30,907 bases of DNA from Deltaproteobacteria bacterium (GCA_005879255.1 VBKY01000042.1:1-30907), one strand, 5' to 3'; numbered from the stretch's first letter, positions 18,164 to 25,975 are shown. Notes: generated by a model from the sequence alone, not told the origin. Numbers and translations: made by a program.

Positions 18164-19738
18164 CTAATGTCTAAAGTGTCTCATGCCGGTGAAGATCATT
18201 GCGATGCCATGTTCGTTTGCCGCCGCGATGACTTCATCGTCTTTAATCGATCCGCCAGGTTGAATGATTGACTTGGCACCGGCGTTGGCCGCTTCGTCGA
18301 GGCCATCTCGGAACGGATAGAAGGCGTCGGATGCCACTGCCGAGCCGTTGAGGTCCAAACCATGGGTGGCTGCGCGCATGACCGCGATTTTCGTCGAATC
18401 GATGCGGCTCATTTGGCCAGCGCCTACGCCTAAAACTTGATCTGGTGACGCAAAGACGATGGTATTGGATTTTACGTGGCGGCAAACTCGCCATGCAAAA
18501 TCGAGAGCTCGATACTCTTCTTCCGTCGGTCTTCTTTCCGTGACGATTTTGCATTCGCGCACGTCCACTGTTCCAACGTCCCAGTCTTGGATTAGCATGC
18601 CACCTCGCACACGGCGTAGGTCGTAGCCGCCGCTTTGAGGTTGGCTCATGTCAAGTTCGAGTAAGCGGATGTTGAGCAGCCTTTTTGCAGAGGAAAGCAC
18701 GGCTTTCGCTTCCGCCGTAAAGCTTGGAGCAATGACGATTTCAAGGAAAATTTCTTTGAGCTCTTTTGCCGTTTCCTCATCCACCGGGCGATTAAAAGCG
18801 ATGACGCCGCCAAAAATTGACACTGGATCGCAAGCTTTGGCTTTGCGGAAGGAATCCGCAAGGGACTTCTTCGACAGCGCGACGCCGCACGGATTGTTGT
18901 GCTTGATCGCCACAGTGGCGATGTCAGAGAATTCCAGCACGGTACTGAGCGCCGCATCGGCGTCTAAGATGTTGTTGAAGGATAACTCCTTGCCCTGAAA
19001 CTGTTTCGCGCCTGCGATCGACGGGCCGGTGTCGCCTTTGGTTCCGTAAAACGCGGCGCTTTGATGCGGGTTTTCGCCGTAACGCATGTCTTGAATCTTT
19101 GAGACTTGAATATTGACCGTTTGCCCCCAGCGCTGCGGTTTCTTTTGTTCATCGAGAGAAGAAAAATAGTTCGAGATGGCGTCGTCGTAGCGCGATGTAT
19201 GCTGAAAAGCCTTGGTGAAAAGTCGAAAGCGTGTTGCCGGCGAGAGCGAGCAGCGGTTTTCCTTCATTTCGGCAAGAATTGGATCGTAGTCTGCGGGATC
19301 GACGACGACGCCGACATGTTCATGATTCTTTGCCGCGGCACGAACCATGCTCGGTCCGCCGATATCGATATTTTCAACGATTTCCTCGAAGGTCGCGCCG
19401 CGCGCGACCGTTGCCTCGAACGGATAGAGATTGACGACGACGAGATCGATCGGCACGATACCGTGCTCTTTCATCTTGGCGACATGTTCGGGGTTATCTC
19501 GTTGCGCGAGGATTCCGCCGTGGATTTTCGGATGAAGCGTTTTAACACGGCCATCCATCATTTCGGGAAAACCTGTGAGGTCCGAAACTTCCTTCACCGG
19601 TATCTTATTGTCGCGCAGTAAAGCCGCGGTGCCGCCGGTGGAAACGACCTCAATGCCTAACACCGAGAGATTCCGAGAAAATTCGACGATGCCTTTCTTG
19701 TCAGAAACGCTGATCAGGGCTCGCTCAATCCTGCCCAC
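18164..19738 (-). CDS. purH: PurH bifunctional AICAR transformylase / IMP cyclohydrolase
   Basis: Catalyses the last two steps of IMP synthesis; 524 aa. The N-terminal IMP cyclohydrolase (MGS-like) domain, about 1-200, opens with [15 protein letters not shown] and contains [32 protein letters not shown] and [17 protein letters not shown]. The C-terminal AICAR transformylase has [13 protein letters not shown], the active-site AIKHNNPCG, and ends in [19 protein letters not shown], then TGMRHFRH. The start is GTG 19738, with AGGAGG ten bases upstream. It follows alr by 14 bases. Confidence 0.97.
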   Translation of the reverse strand: MGRIERALISVSDKKGIVEFSRNLSVLGIEVVSTGGTAALLRDNKIPVKEVSDLTGFPEMMDGRVKTLHPKIHGGILAQRDNPEHVAKMKEHGIVPIDLVVVNLYPFEATVARGATFEEIVENIDIGGPSMVRAAAKNHEHVGVVVDPADYDPILAEMKENRCSLSPATRFRLFTKAFQHTSRYDDAISNYFSSLDEQKKPQRWGQTVNIQVSKIQDMRYGENPHQSAAFYGTKGDTGPSIAGAKQFQGKELSFNNILDADAALSTVLEFSDIATVAIKHNNPCGVALSKKSLADSFRKAKACDPVSIFGGVIAFNRPVDEETAKELKEIFLEIVIAPSFTAEAKAVLSSAKRLLNIRLLELDMSQPQSGGYDLRRVRGGMLIQDWDVGTVDVRECKIVTERRPTEEEYRALDFAWRVCRHVKSNTIVFASPDQVLGVGAGQMSRIDSTKIAVMRAATHGLDLNGSAVASDAFYPFRDGLDEAANAGAKSIIQPGGSIKDDEVIAAANEHGIAMIFTGMRHFRH

Positions 19739-19752
19739 TGCCGGTAATCCTC

Positions 19753-20886
19753 CTAGAGATTGTAATGAATTCGGGGAACTCGAGCGCCGATGGAGGTGAG
19801 AATCTCGTACGAGATGGTGTTTGCCCAGACGGCCATCTCGTCGGCAGAGATTTCTGCGTCGCCTTGACGACCGAGGAGAACAACCTCATCTCCCTGCTGA
19901 ACATTTCGTATATCGGTAACATCGATCATAGTCAAATCCATGCAGACTCTTCCAACCACTGGAGCGCGTCGACCGCCGACTAGAACTTCGCCGCGATTGG
20001 ACAGTAGCCGTTGATAACCGTCGGCGTAGCCGATGGGAAGCGTCGCGATCATACTCTCCCGGTTGGTAATGAAGGTCTGACCGTAGCTGATGCTGGTGCC
20101 CGTCGGCACTTTTTTAAGTTGGAGAATTTTCGTTTTCCATGAGAGAACCGGTTTCAGTGTGATGTAACTCGCCATGGCCGGCGAAGGGTAAACGCCGTAC
20201 AGCATGATACCCGGTCGAACCATATCGAAGTAGGCCGCGGGTAGCGTAATCGTCGCCGCGCTATTGGCGAAGTGAACCAAACGCGGCGCCAAGCCTTCGG
20301 CGCGCAAAAGTTGAATCATGCGCTCGAACATGTCGAGCTGTTGTCGCGTGTAATCGCCTTCGACACTCTCGGCGTGCGAGAAATGGGAAAAAACACCTTC
20401 GAGATCAAGCGCCGTGAACTTTTTGAGCTCCGGTATCCATGAGTCCGGTTCCGCAGCGGGAACCCCTAAGCGGCCCATGCCGCTGTCGATCTTTAGGTGG
20501 ACGTTCAGTTTTTTACCGCGGCGCTGCGCCGCAGCTTCGAAGGCGCGAGCGCCGTCGATTTCATGGATCACCGGAGTCAAATCGTGCGTGAGGAATTGTT
20601 CGAGTTGTTCTACATACGCGCCGGCCAAGACGAGGATCGGTTTGTGAATCCCCGCCTGCCTGAGTTCAGCGCCTTCCTCCAAGGTTGCTACACCGAAAGC
20701 ATCTCCGCCAACAGACGCGAGAGTTTGTGAAACGGCCGCGGCGCCATGACCGTAGCCGTTGGCTTTCACCATGGAAAGAATTTTGACTCCGGCGCCGACC
20801 TTGGATCGGATTTGACGCAAATTCCAGCGCAGGGCTTCGTGATCGATGAAACAAAGTGTGGGGCGGCCTCGTGGAATTTCAGCCAT
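19753..20886 (-). CDS. alr: alanine racemase
   Basis: PLP-dependent enzyme supplying D-alanine for peptidoglycan; 377 aa. The PLP lysine is Lys41 in MVKANGYGHGA. The opposite catalytic Tyr is in SISYGQTF. Other conserved segments are KIDSGMGRLGV, SHFSHAE, RPGIMLYGVYP, IGYADGYQR, VGRVCMDLTMIDVT and ANTISYEILTSIGARVPRIH. It lies upstream of purH in the same operon, an association of cell-wall and purine genes that I read as growth-linked co-expression rather than a shared pathway. Confidence 0.96.
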   Translation of the reverse strand: MAEIPRGRPTLCFIDHEALRWNLRQIRSKVGAGVKILSMVKANGYGHGAAAVSQTLASVGGDAFGVATLEEGAELRQAGIHKPILVLAGAYVEQLEQFLTHDLTPVIHEIDGARAFEAAAQRRGKKLNVHLKIDSGMGRLGVPAAEPDSWIPELKKFTALDLEGVFSHFSHAESVEGDYTRQQLDMFERMIQLLRAEGLAPRLVHFANSAATITLPAAYFDMVRPGIMLYGVYPSPAMASYITLKPVLSWKTKILQLKKVPTGTSISYGQTFITNRESMIATLPIGYADGYQRLLSNRGEVLVGGRRAPVVGRVCMDLTMIDVTDIRNVQQGDEVVLLGRQGDAEISADEMAVWANTISYEILTSIGARVPRIHYNL

Positions 20887-20918
20887 CTGTTAGTCCCAAG
20901 AAATTCGCAACAAGCTTA

Positions 20919-21239
20919 TCATGACACTTTTGAACCTGCCTGCACCGACTTTTCCGGCGTCAGCATGATGACGCGTCCTTCGTCAGACGCCGCCAGCAGC
21001 ATTCCTTGACTGTCCAACCCGCGTAATTTCGCCGTTTCCAGGTTTGCAACGACGACAATCTGCCTGCCCACCAGTTCTTCCGCCGTGTAATGACTTCTGA
21101 TACCCGCGCAAATCTGCCGCTGCTCAGAGCCAAGGTCGATTTGCAAAACCATCAATTTGTCCGCGTTGGGATGCGGCTCCGCAGATCTGATCGTCGCGAC
21201 TCTGAGCTCAATTTTGCGAAATTCATCGATGGAAATCAT
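20919..21239 (-). CDS. tRNA-binding domain protein (MetG beta subunit / CsaA type)
   Basis: Free-standing 106-residue OB-fold tRNA-binding protein, like the C-terminal module of methionyl-tRNA synthetase or Trbp111/CsaA. Features: IDEFRKIELRVATIRSAEPH, PNADKLMVLQIDLG, QICAGIRSHYTAEELVGRQIVVVANLE and KLRGLDSQGMLLAASD. It may serve as a separate MetRS beta subunit; metG itself is not in the window. It is the first recognisable gene of the minus-strand operon, 32 bases before alr. Confidence 0.9.
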   Translation of the reverse strand: MISIDEFRKIELRVATIRSAEPHPNADKLMVLQIDLGSEQRQICAGIRSHYTAEELVGRQIVVVANLETAKLRGLDSQGMLLAASDEGRVIMLTPEKSVQAGSKVS

Positions 21240-21545
21240 GTCCGGTTCCCTCTAGTTTTTTGCCTTCGGGAGTATACTTAGACGGTGCGCGCGAAGGTTT
21301 CGAGGTCAGTATCAGCCGCATTCGTTGGCTCATCGGTTGATTGTCCGCGCGGCCGTCAGACTCGCTGCTTCGGCTAGAGAGCGCTTCGTTGAGGTTGTAA
21401 CAGATTTTCTCACGCACGTCAGAATGGGAACTACAATTAACAAAAAAATATCAAATATTCTGCAGCAAAAAAAGCAACGGCGGCACTTGACATTCAGGCG
21501 CGGTTATAATTAATAGTAATCATTACTGATAAAGAAGGAGAACTT
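21240..21545. other. 306-base divergent intergenic region
   Basis: It separates the minus-strand operon from the plus-strand rubrerythrin block and must hold promoters for both. The right 70 bases are A/T-rich and carry the rubrerythrin promoter and operator-like palindrome listed separately. Open frames that cross the rest, for example on the minus strand from 21417, show no family resemblance. Confidence 0.6.
21487..21527 (+). promoter_or_regulatory. rubrerythrin promoter with Fur/PerR-like operator
   Basis: Directly visible are TTGACA (21487-21492), TATAAT (21505-21510) and a perfect palindrome AGTAAT-C-ATTACT (21515-21527). TTGACA and TATAAT are only 12 bases apart, too close to be one sigma-70 pair, so one may be fortuitous; ATTAAT at 21509 gives a 16-base spacer. 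The palindrome sits where transcription should start. With its left flank it matches about 13 of 19 positions of the classical Fur box, and TTATAAT-T-AATAGTA resembles half of a PerR box. A PerR-like gene lies 1.2 kb downstream, so autogenous peroxide control is plausible. Confidence 0.6.
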
Positions 21546-21995
21546 ATGGCAAAAAGTTTAAAAGGCTCTAAGAGCCATGGAAACCTGAAGAACGCCTTCG
21601 CGGGCGAATCCCAGGCTAACCGGCGTTATCTCTATTTCGCAAGGGTGGCAGATATCGAAGGCTATCCGGACGTCGGAGGGTTGTTTCGTGACACCTCCGA
21701 AGCTGAGACGGGACATGCCTTCGGCCATCTAGATTTTTTGAAAGAAGTCGGCGACCCCGTTACCGATGTTCCCATCGGCAGCACAGAGAAGAATCTGAAG
21801 TCTGCTGTTGAGGGTGAGACTTACGAATATACCGAGATGTATCCCGGGTTCGCCAGGACAGCGCGCGATGAGGGATACGCGGAATTGGCAGAGTGGTTCG
21901 AAACTCTGGCCAAAGCCGAAAAATCTCATGCCGGCCGGTTCTCCAAAGGTTTGGAGAAGATTGCTGGCAGAGAGCCTGCGGACGCGGCAAGCTGA
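21546..21995 (+). CDS. rubrerythrin-family di-iron protein without rubredoxin domain
   Basis: Ferritin-like di-iron protein of 149 aa, expected to reduce peroxide. The two iron-binding helix pairs show as [14 protein letters not shown] with [15 protein letters not shown], and [23 protein letters not shown] with [11 protein letters not shown], giving the ExxH-type ligands of the family. The usual C-terminal rubredoxin domain (two CxxC) is absent; the protein ends at about the four-helix bundle, so an external electron donor is needed. A near-perfect AAGGAGAA lies six to seven bases before the ATG. The DUF3501 gene and a PerR-type regulator follow on the same strand. Confidence 0.93.
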   Translation: MAKSLKGSKSHGNLKNAFAGESQANRRYLYFARVADIEGYPDVGGLFRDTSEAETGHAFGHLDFLKEVGDPVTDVPIGSTEKNLKSAVEGETYEYTEMYPGFARTARDEGYAELAEWFETLAKAEKSHAGRFSKGLEKIAGREPADAAS

Positions 21996-22006
21996 TTGAT
22001 CTGTTG

Positions 22007-22040
22007 CAAGGTCAGGGATGGGTTGCCATCCCTGACCTTG
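22007..22040 (+). terminator. perfect 15-bp hairpin after rubrerythrin, no T-run
   Basis: The arms CAAGGTCAGGGATGG (22007-22021) and CCATCCCTGACCTTG (22026-22040) pair perfectly around GTTG, 12 bases after the rubrerythrin stop. No run of T follows. It could attenuate downstream genes, protect the rubrerythrin mRNA 3' end, or act as a terminator with other factors. It would explain high rubrerythrin and low regulator levels from one promoter. Confidence 0.75.
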
Positions 22041-22049
22041 GATCTCATC

Positions 22050-22187
22050 ATGAGTCTAGACACGGAAAGCAAAGCATTTTGGGACCAGTCGGACGTCGAA
22101 AGCGAACTCAAGCGGGACCCAAAAGAAACCGCTCCACCCGGTGCCGGTTCTCGGGCTGGCTCACGGTTTAGCGGAAGACGGCAATTT
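22050..22187 (+). pseudogene. possible N-terminal remnant of a deleted Fe-S oxidoreductase gene
   Basis: ATG 22050 opens a frame (TTGGA about eight bases upstream) that runs without stop into DUF3501. Its first residues, SLDTESKAFWDQSDVESELKR, resemble, as I recall the family, the opening of the heterodisulfide-reductase-like Fe-S protein usually encoded between rubrerythrin and DUF3501. In those proteins the Cys-rich GCRRCFNLC-type motif follows at once. Here it is replaced by a Pro/Gly/Ser/Arg-rich stretch with no Cys, reaching DUF3501 after 46 residues. Alternatively it is a genuine N-terminal extension of DUF3501. Confidence 0.5.
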
Positions 22188-22763
22188 ATGAACAAGATTG
22201 CATTAGAGGATATCGTAGGCAACGCCGCCTATGAAAAAGTGCGCGAGAAGTCGCGCCAGCGCGTTATCGAGCTTAAACGGCGCAGACGTGTTTCTGTGGG
22301 AGACAAGGTAACTTTGGTGTTCGAGAACCGAGACACGGTCATCTTTCAAATCCAAGAGATGATGCGGGCGGAAAAAATCTCCGACCTGGATAAGATTCGG
22401 GAGGAAATTGAGGTCTACAATGAACTCATCCCGGCGACCGGGGAACTGAGCGTTACGCTCTTTTTAGAGATCGAGAATCAGACCCATCTCCGCGAAGAGT
22501 TGCTGAAATTTTTAGGCATCGACGAGACCGTTTACCTTAAGGTCGGAAGCCGTTCCATCCATGCGCGCTTTGAAGAGGGCCACAGCAAGGAAGACAAAAT
22601 CAGCGCGGTGCAGTACGTGAAATTTCCGTTTTCTGAGGCGACGCTCCAGGCATTTGTCAAAGGCGAAAAGGCGGAGCTGGTCATCGATCATCCGAATTAC
22701 CAGGCGAGTGCGCCCATTGAACCTGACACGCGACAATCTTTGATGGAGGATTTAACGACGTAA
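22188..22763 (+). CDS. DUF3501 family protein
   Basis: A 191-aa protein of the DUF3501 family, no established function, commonly neighbouring rubrerythrin and an Fe-S oxidoreductase. Conserved parts: MNKIALEDIVG, RVIELKRRRRVSVGDKVTLVFENRDTV, FQIQEMMRAEKI, EVYNELIPATGELSVTLFLEIE, LLKFLGIDETVYLKVG and VQYVKFPFS, ending near LVIDHPNYQAS. ATG 22188 has GGAAG about ten bases upstream and matches the family's first residues. The frame is open upstream as far as 22050. The stop is two bases before the Fur-family gene, so the two are probably co-translated. Confidence 0.88.
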   Translation: MNKIALEDIVGNAAYEKVREKSRQRVIELKRRRRVSVGDKVTLVFENRDTVIFQIQEMMRAEKISDLDKIREEIEVYNELIPATGELSVTLFLEIENQTHLREELLKFLGIDETVYLKVGSRSIHARFEEGHSKEDKISAVQYVKFPFSEATLQAFVKGEKAELVIDHPNYQASAPIEPDTRQSLMEDLTT

Positions 22764-22765
22764 CC

Positions 22766-23158
22766 ATGTCCAAGGTGGATAAGAAGCCAAGAAATACCAA
22801 ACAGCTGCAAGTTGTCTGGGATGCGATTAAAGGCGACAATTCCCATCCGACTGCGGACCAGGTTTACGATAAAGTGCGCGAACGTTTGCCCAACGTGAGC
22901 CTTGGAACGGTTTATCGCAATCTGCAAAAATTGGTCGCTGACGAAAAGCTCCAGGTGTTGATGCTGGGGCGTGCGCAACATTTCGATCCGCTCGTCAAGC
23001 GCCACCAGCATTTCATCTGTGAAAGGTGCGGCCGGGTATTCGATGTTCTGGTCGACACGGACAACGAGATTAGGCCAGCTAGACTTCCCCACGCGGGATT
23101 CAAGATTACTTCTCATCAGCTCGCCTTCTACGGTACCTGTAGGCACTGCTCTTCTTGA
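22766..23158 (+). CDS. perR: PerR-type Fur-family repressor
   Basis: Fur-superfamily regulator of 130 aa. The winged-helix domain (about 10-75) contains SHPTADQVYDKVRERLPNVS then LGTVYRNLQKL. By alignment from memory with Bacillus PerR, all five regulatory metal ligands are present: His27, Asp74, His80, His82 and Asp93 (PerR His37, Asp85, His91, His93, Asp104). The last is Asp as in PerR, not Glu as in many Fur proteins. The structural zinc site is Cys85/Cys88 (CERC) and Cys125/Cys128 (CRHC). This points to peroxide sensing by metal-catalysed oxidation. It is the last gene of the rubrerythrin block and may repress the palindrome-bearing promoter near 21520. Confidence 0.9.
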   Translation: MSKVDKKPRNTKQLQVVWDAIKGDNSHPTADQVYDKVRERLPNVSLGTVYRNLQKLVADEKLQVLMLGRAQHFDPLVKRHQHFICERCGRVFDVLVDTDNEIRPARLPHAGFKITSHQLAFYGTCRHCSS

Positions 23159-23231
23159 ACGACATAGCCGGTCTTTGATTCTTGTAATCCCCGATTGAGG
23201 GCGATAAAGTTCGGCCGGGTTAGAAGTCATC

Positions 23232-23792
23232 ATGGCCGACGTTCATATCCCGGCCGCATCGCAGAAACGGCTGATCGAAATCTCCAGGCAAACGCTTGAA
23301 GCCGTCATACGTCGGTGTCCTTATCCAAACGCCGGCGGCGATGATCCTTACCTGGAAAACATCAACTATGGCGCTTTCGTAACTCTTTTCAATCAAGAGG
23401 AGCTCCGCGGTTGTATCGGTACCTGCACGCCGTCGGGGTCGTTGCGTGAGACGGTGACTGAGATGACGGAAGCGGCCGCGACACGTGACCGCAGAGTAAG
23501 GCGGGTAGGTGCTGACGAGCTCGCGCAGATTCGTATTGACATTTCGGTGCTGTCACCATTGATGCGAGTCCACGATCCGCTAGCTCTTGAAATCGGCCTT
23601 CACGGGCTGCATGTGGCTTTGGAGCGCAAGCGAGGAGTGCTTTTACCGCAGGTCGCAACGGAATATGGTTGGGACATGAAAACCTTTCTCGAGCAAACCT
23701 GTATGAAGGCGAATCTGGCGAGAGACGCATGGCGTTGGCCCGACACGGTAGTTTCCAGCTTCACGGCTTTAATCATCAAGGAGGAAAAATGA
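23232..23792 (+). CDS. AMMECR1-domain protein (AmmeMemoRadiSam system protein A-like)
   Basis: A 186-aa AMMECR1-family protein. The family core is visible: GAFVTLFNQEELRGCIGTC, then a helix with AAATRDRRVRRVGADELAQIRIDISVLSPL, LEIGLHGLHVALERKRGVLLPQVATEYGWD and FLEQTCMKANLARDAWRWP. Many bacteria encode AMMECR1, Memo and a radical SAM enzyme together; the two partners are not here. Its molecular activity is not established. It starts at ATG 23232, 73 bases after perR, and its stop overlaps the next gene as ATGA. Confidence 0.92.
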   Translation: MADVHIPAASQKRLIEISRQTLEAVIRRCPYPNAGGDDPYLENINYGAFVTLFNQEELRGCIGTCTPSGSLRETVTEMTEAAATRDRRVRRVGADELAQIRIDISVLSPLMRVHDPLALEIGLHGLHVALERKRGVLLPQVATEYGWDMKTFLEQTCMKANLARDAWRWPDTVVSSFTALIIKEEK

Positions 23793-24610
23793 GACGGCGT
23801 GGTTTCGTCGGTTTGGTCGGCGCAGCCTTCCTTTTGCCCCTGCGTGGCATTGCCGACGCGTTTTGTAATCCTTCTTTGGTTTGGTTGTACAATCAGGGAA
23901 GGCAATTGGTTCAAGCACGGGGTGGCGGAGTTAAGAGCCCCTCCCTCGGTTCGTTTTTTGTGCAATGGTACGGTCATTCGAGTTTTCTGATTCACTCAGG
24001 AAGTGAAACTAAAGTCGTCGCCGATCCAAACTTCAACGTCACGCCTGGAATTCAAGCCGACGCAGTGACAGTGAGCAATGATCATTTTACCCATAACAAC
24101 ACCGGCGCGGTGACGGGCAATCCGGTGATTCTTCGTGGCATCACGTTCAAGCAGACCTGGAACCCAATCCGAACTTCAGTCAAGGACATCACCATTGTCA
24201 ACATTCCTAGTCAGCGCAGTCAAAGCTGGGGGGCGATCGCGAACTCAATTTTCGTTTTTGAGATGGGGAGCTTGTGTCTCGCGCACTTAGGGAACATCGG
24301 CCACCTGTTGACGCCAGAACAAGTCAAGGTCTTGCAGCGGGTCGATGTGATGATGGTTCCCATCGACGCCATGACGAATCTCGGTTTCGAAGACATCATG
24401 AAAGTGATCGATCAGGTCAAGCCGCCGATCGTCATCCCGATGCACTACGACGTAGCCCGGCAAGCCGAGCTTTTTGCGGCGTTTGCCAAAGAGCATTACC
24501 CGGTCAAAAAGATTGCGCAGTCTCAACTGACATTAAACCGCTCCATGTTACCGAAGAGCACGGAGGTTTTTGTTTTGGCGCATCCGCGTCCTGTTTCCTT
24601 CGCGGAGTGA
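23789..24610 (+). CDS. exported metallo-beta-lactamase-fold protein with altered metal motif
   Basis: A 273-aa protein of the UlaG-like metallo-beta-lactamase fold. ATG 23789 overlaps the AMMECR1 stop (ATGA) and has AAGGAGG directly upstream; a longer frame from 23669 is only the AMMECR1 gene read in another frame. The N-terminus MRRRGFVGLVGAAFLLPL resembles a Tat signal (Arg-Arg-x-Phe). The fold shows as FFVQWYGHSSFLIHSGSETK, VVADPNF, LCLAHLGNIGHLLTPEQ and PPIVIPMHYD. The metal motif HxHxDH reads NDHFTH, so its first His is Asn and its Asp is Thr; later His residues are kept. It may bind one metal or be non-hydrolytic. Function unknown. Confidence 0.82.
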   Translation: MRRRGFVGLVGAAFLLPLRGIADAFCNPSLVWLYNQGRQLVQARGGGVKSPSLGSFFVQWYGHSSFLIHSGSETKVVADPNFNVTPGIQADAVTVSNDHFTHNNTGAVTGNPVILRGITFKQTWNPIRTSVKDITIVNIPSQRSQSWGAIANSIFVFEMGSLCLAHLGNIGHLLTPEQVKVLQRVDVMMVPIDAMTNLGFEDIMKVIDQVKPPIVIPMHYDVARQAELFAAFAKEHYPVKKIAQSQLTLNRSMLPKSTEVFVLAHPRPVSFAE

Positions 24611-24656
24611 TTCAGGGAAGATTAGTGCTACCGGGATGCTTGAAACGGATTCGCGG

Positions 24657-24684
24657 TTGATGTTTATCAGCTTTCCCCTATAAT
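24657..24684 (+). promoter_or_regulatory. sigma-70-type promoter for dksA
   Basis: TTGATG (24657-24662) and a perfect TATAAT (24679-24684) are separated by 16 bases, predicting a start of transcription near 24691. It lies in the 88-base gap before dksA and probably drives dksA, galU and tRNA-Ala. Confidence 0.65.
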
Positions 24685-24698
24685 GAACGCCATTAAAT

Positions 24699-25088
24699 TT
24701 GCGCAGGCGAAGTAGGTGTTCTCTGAACCATAAAGATGTTGAATATTTTCGCAGTCTCCTGAACCAACGCATCAGCGAGTTGCGATTAGAAGCAGGCAAG
24801 ACTGTCGAAAACATGGACGAAGATGAAAATTTTCCAGACCCAACGGACCGAGCTTCCATGGAGTCGAACCGAAACTCGATCCTGCGTATCCGGGACCGCG
24901 AACGCAAGCTCATCTTTAAAATTCACGAAGCGTTGCAACGTCTAAGCGACGGTGAGTACGGGATCTGCGAAGAATGCGGTGAGGAGATCGGTATCGAACG
25001 GCTTAAAGCGCGTCCGGTAACGACACTTTGCATCGCCTGTAAGTCCAGCCAAGAGATCGAGGAACGCAAGGCAAAGCGGATCGTCTGA
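24699..25088 (+). CDS. dksA: DksA/TraR-family transcription factor
   Basis: RNA polymerase secondary-channel regulator that works with ppGpp in enteric bacteria; 129 aa from TTG 24699. The coiled-coil tip NFPDPTDRASMES holds the two acidic tip residues in DPTDRAS as in E. coli DksA. RDRERKLIFKI follows, then a four-Cys zinc finger in YGICEECGEEIGIERLKARP and LCIACK. The start is unclear: predicted transcription begins near 24691, leaving almost no leader for the TTG. The family's N-terminus (MN-x-KDVEYFR) corresponds to CTG 24723, which has TAGGTG just upstream. If CTG is used the protein is 121 aa. galU follows after 19 bases. Confidence 0.9.
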   Translation: MRRRSRCSLNHKDVEYFRSLLNQRISELRLEAGKTVENMDEDENFPDPTDRASMESNRNSILRIRDRERKLIFKIHEALQRLSDGEYGICEECGEEIGIERLKARPVTTLCIACKSSQEIEERKAKRIV

Positions 25089-25107
25089 TCCCTGAGGGTG
25101 CGACTTC

Positions 25108-25971
25108 ATGAAGCTCAGAAAAGCGGTCATACCGGTGGCGGGCCTCGGAACACGCTTTCTCCCTGCTACTAAAACTGTCCCCAAGGAGCTTCTGCCGATC
25201 GTCGACATTCCGTCGATTCAGTACGTCGTTCAAGAGGCGGTGGACGCGGGGATCGAAGAAATCATCTTCGTGACGGGCCGGGGCAAGGACGGCATCGAGG
25301 ATCATTTCGATGACGCGCCCGAATTGGAACAGGTTCTCACCGATCGCGGCCAGACGGAAATGGTCAAAATGCTGCGAGGTATTGCTGAGATGACTGAGGT
25401 CGTCTCGGTTCGTCAGAAAAAGCCTCTCGGACTCGGTCATGCAGTTCTCTGCGCTCGCGATTTAGTTGGCAACGAGCCATTCGCCGTCATGCTCGCCGAT
25501 GATTTGATTGACAGTGAAGTGCCTTGCATTCGCCAGTTATTGGAAATTTTTCACGACACCAACGAGTCCGTGGTGGCGCTCATGGAAGTGCTTCCGACGG
25601 AGGTGCACCAGTATGGAGTCATCAAAGGCAATGTAATAAGAGAGCGGCTCTATCAAGTCGAAGCGACCGTGGAAAAGCCGTCGGCAGAGGAAGCACCATC
25701 AAGGATGGCAATCATCGGCCGCTACGTGCTGCGCCCGGAGATTTTCTCGATCCTGCGAAATCTTCCTGCCGGCAAGGGCGGGGAGATTCAGCTCACCGAT
25801 GGTTTGGCGCAGCTGGTGCGTGAACGCAAGGTCTTTGGCTGCGAGTTTCTCGGCGATCGATACGATATCGGTGACAAATTCGGTTTTGTCCGGGCCACCG
25901 TCGCCTACGCGTTGAAAAGGCCGGACCTAAAAGATAAGGTGCTGGAGTATCTTAAAGCCGCAACGCGCTGA
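25108..25971 (+). CDS. galU: GalU UTP-glucose-1-phosphate uridylyltransferase
   Basis: Makes UDP-glucose for envelope polysaccharides and trehalose or galactose metabolism; 287 aa, usual length. The nucleotide-binding signature is AVIPVAGLGTRFLPATKTVPKELLP. Other conserved segments are IEEIIFVTGRGKDGIEDHFD, KPLGLGHAVLCA, FAVMLADDLID, GRYVLRPEIF, GGEIQLTDGLAQL and GDRYDIGDKFGFVRA. GAGGGTG lies about eight bases before the ATG. It is probably co-transcribed with dksA; tRNA-Ala begins four bases after its stop. Confidence 0.97.
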   Translation: MKLRKAVIPVAGLGTRFLPATKTVPKELLPIVDIPSIQYVVQEAVDAGIEEIIFVTGRGKDGIEDHFDDAPELEQVLTDRGQTEMVKMLRGIAEMTEVVSVRQKKPLGLGHAVLCARDLVGNEPFAVMLADDLIDSEVPCIRQLLEIFHDTNESVVALMEVLPTEVHQYGVIKGNVIRERLYQVEATVEKPSAEEAPSRMAIIGRYVLRPEIFSILRNLPAGKGGEIQLTDGLAQLVRERKVFGCEFLGDRYDIGDKFGFVRATVAYALKRPDLKDKVLEYLKAATR

Positions 25972-25975
25972 CTAT

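Noticed and set aside
21487..21510. TTGACA and TATAAT as one standard promoter
   Set aside because: The spacer is 12 bases, too short for sigma-70; at least one element must pair with another hexamer.
21996..22049. DUF3501 starting right after rubrerythrin at TTG 21996
   Set aside because: This part is just the hairpin sequence translated; no family match and no ribosome site.
23669..23788. Metallo-beta-lactamase-fold protein starting at 23669
   Set aside because: The extension is inside AMMECR1 in another frame; the ATG at 23789 has a strong ribosome site and starts a signal peptide.
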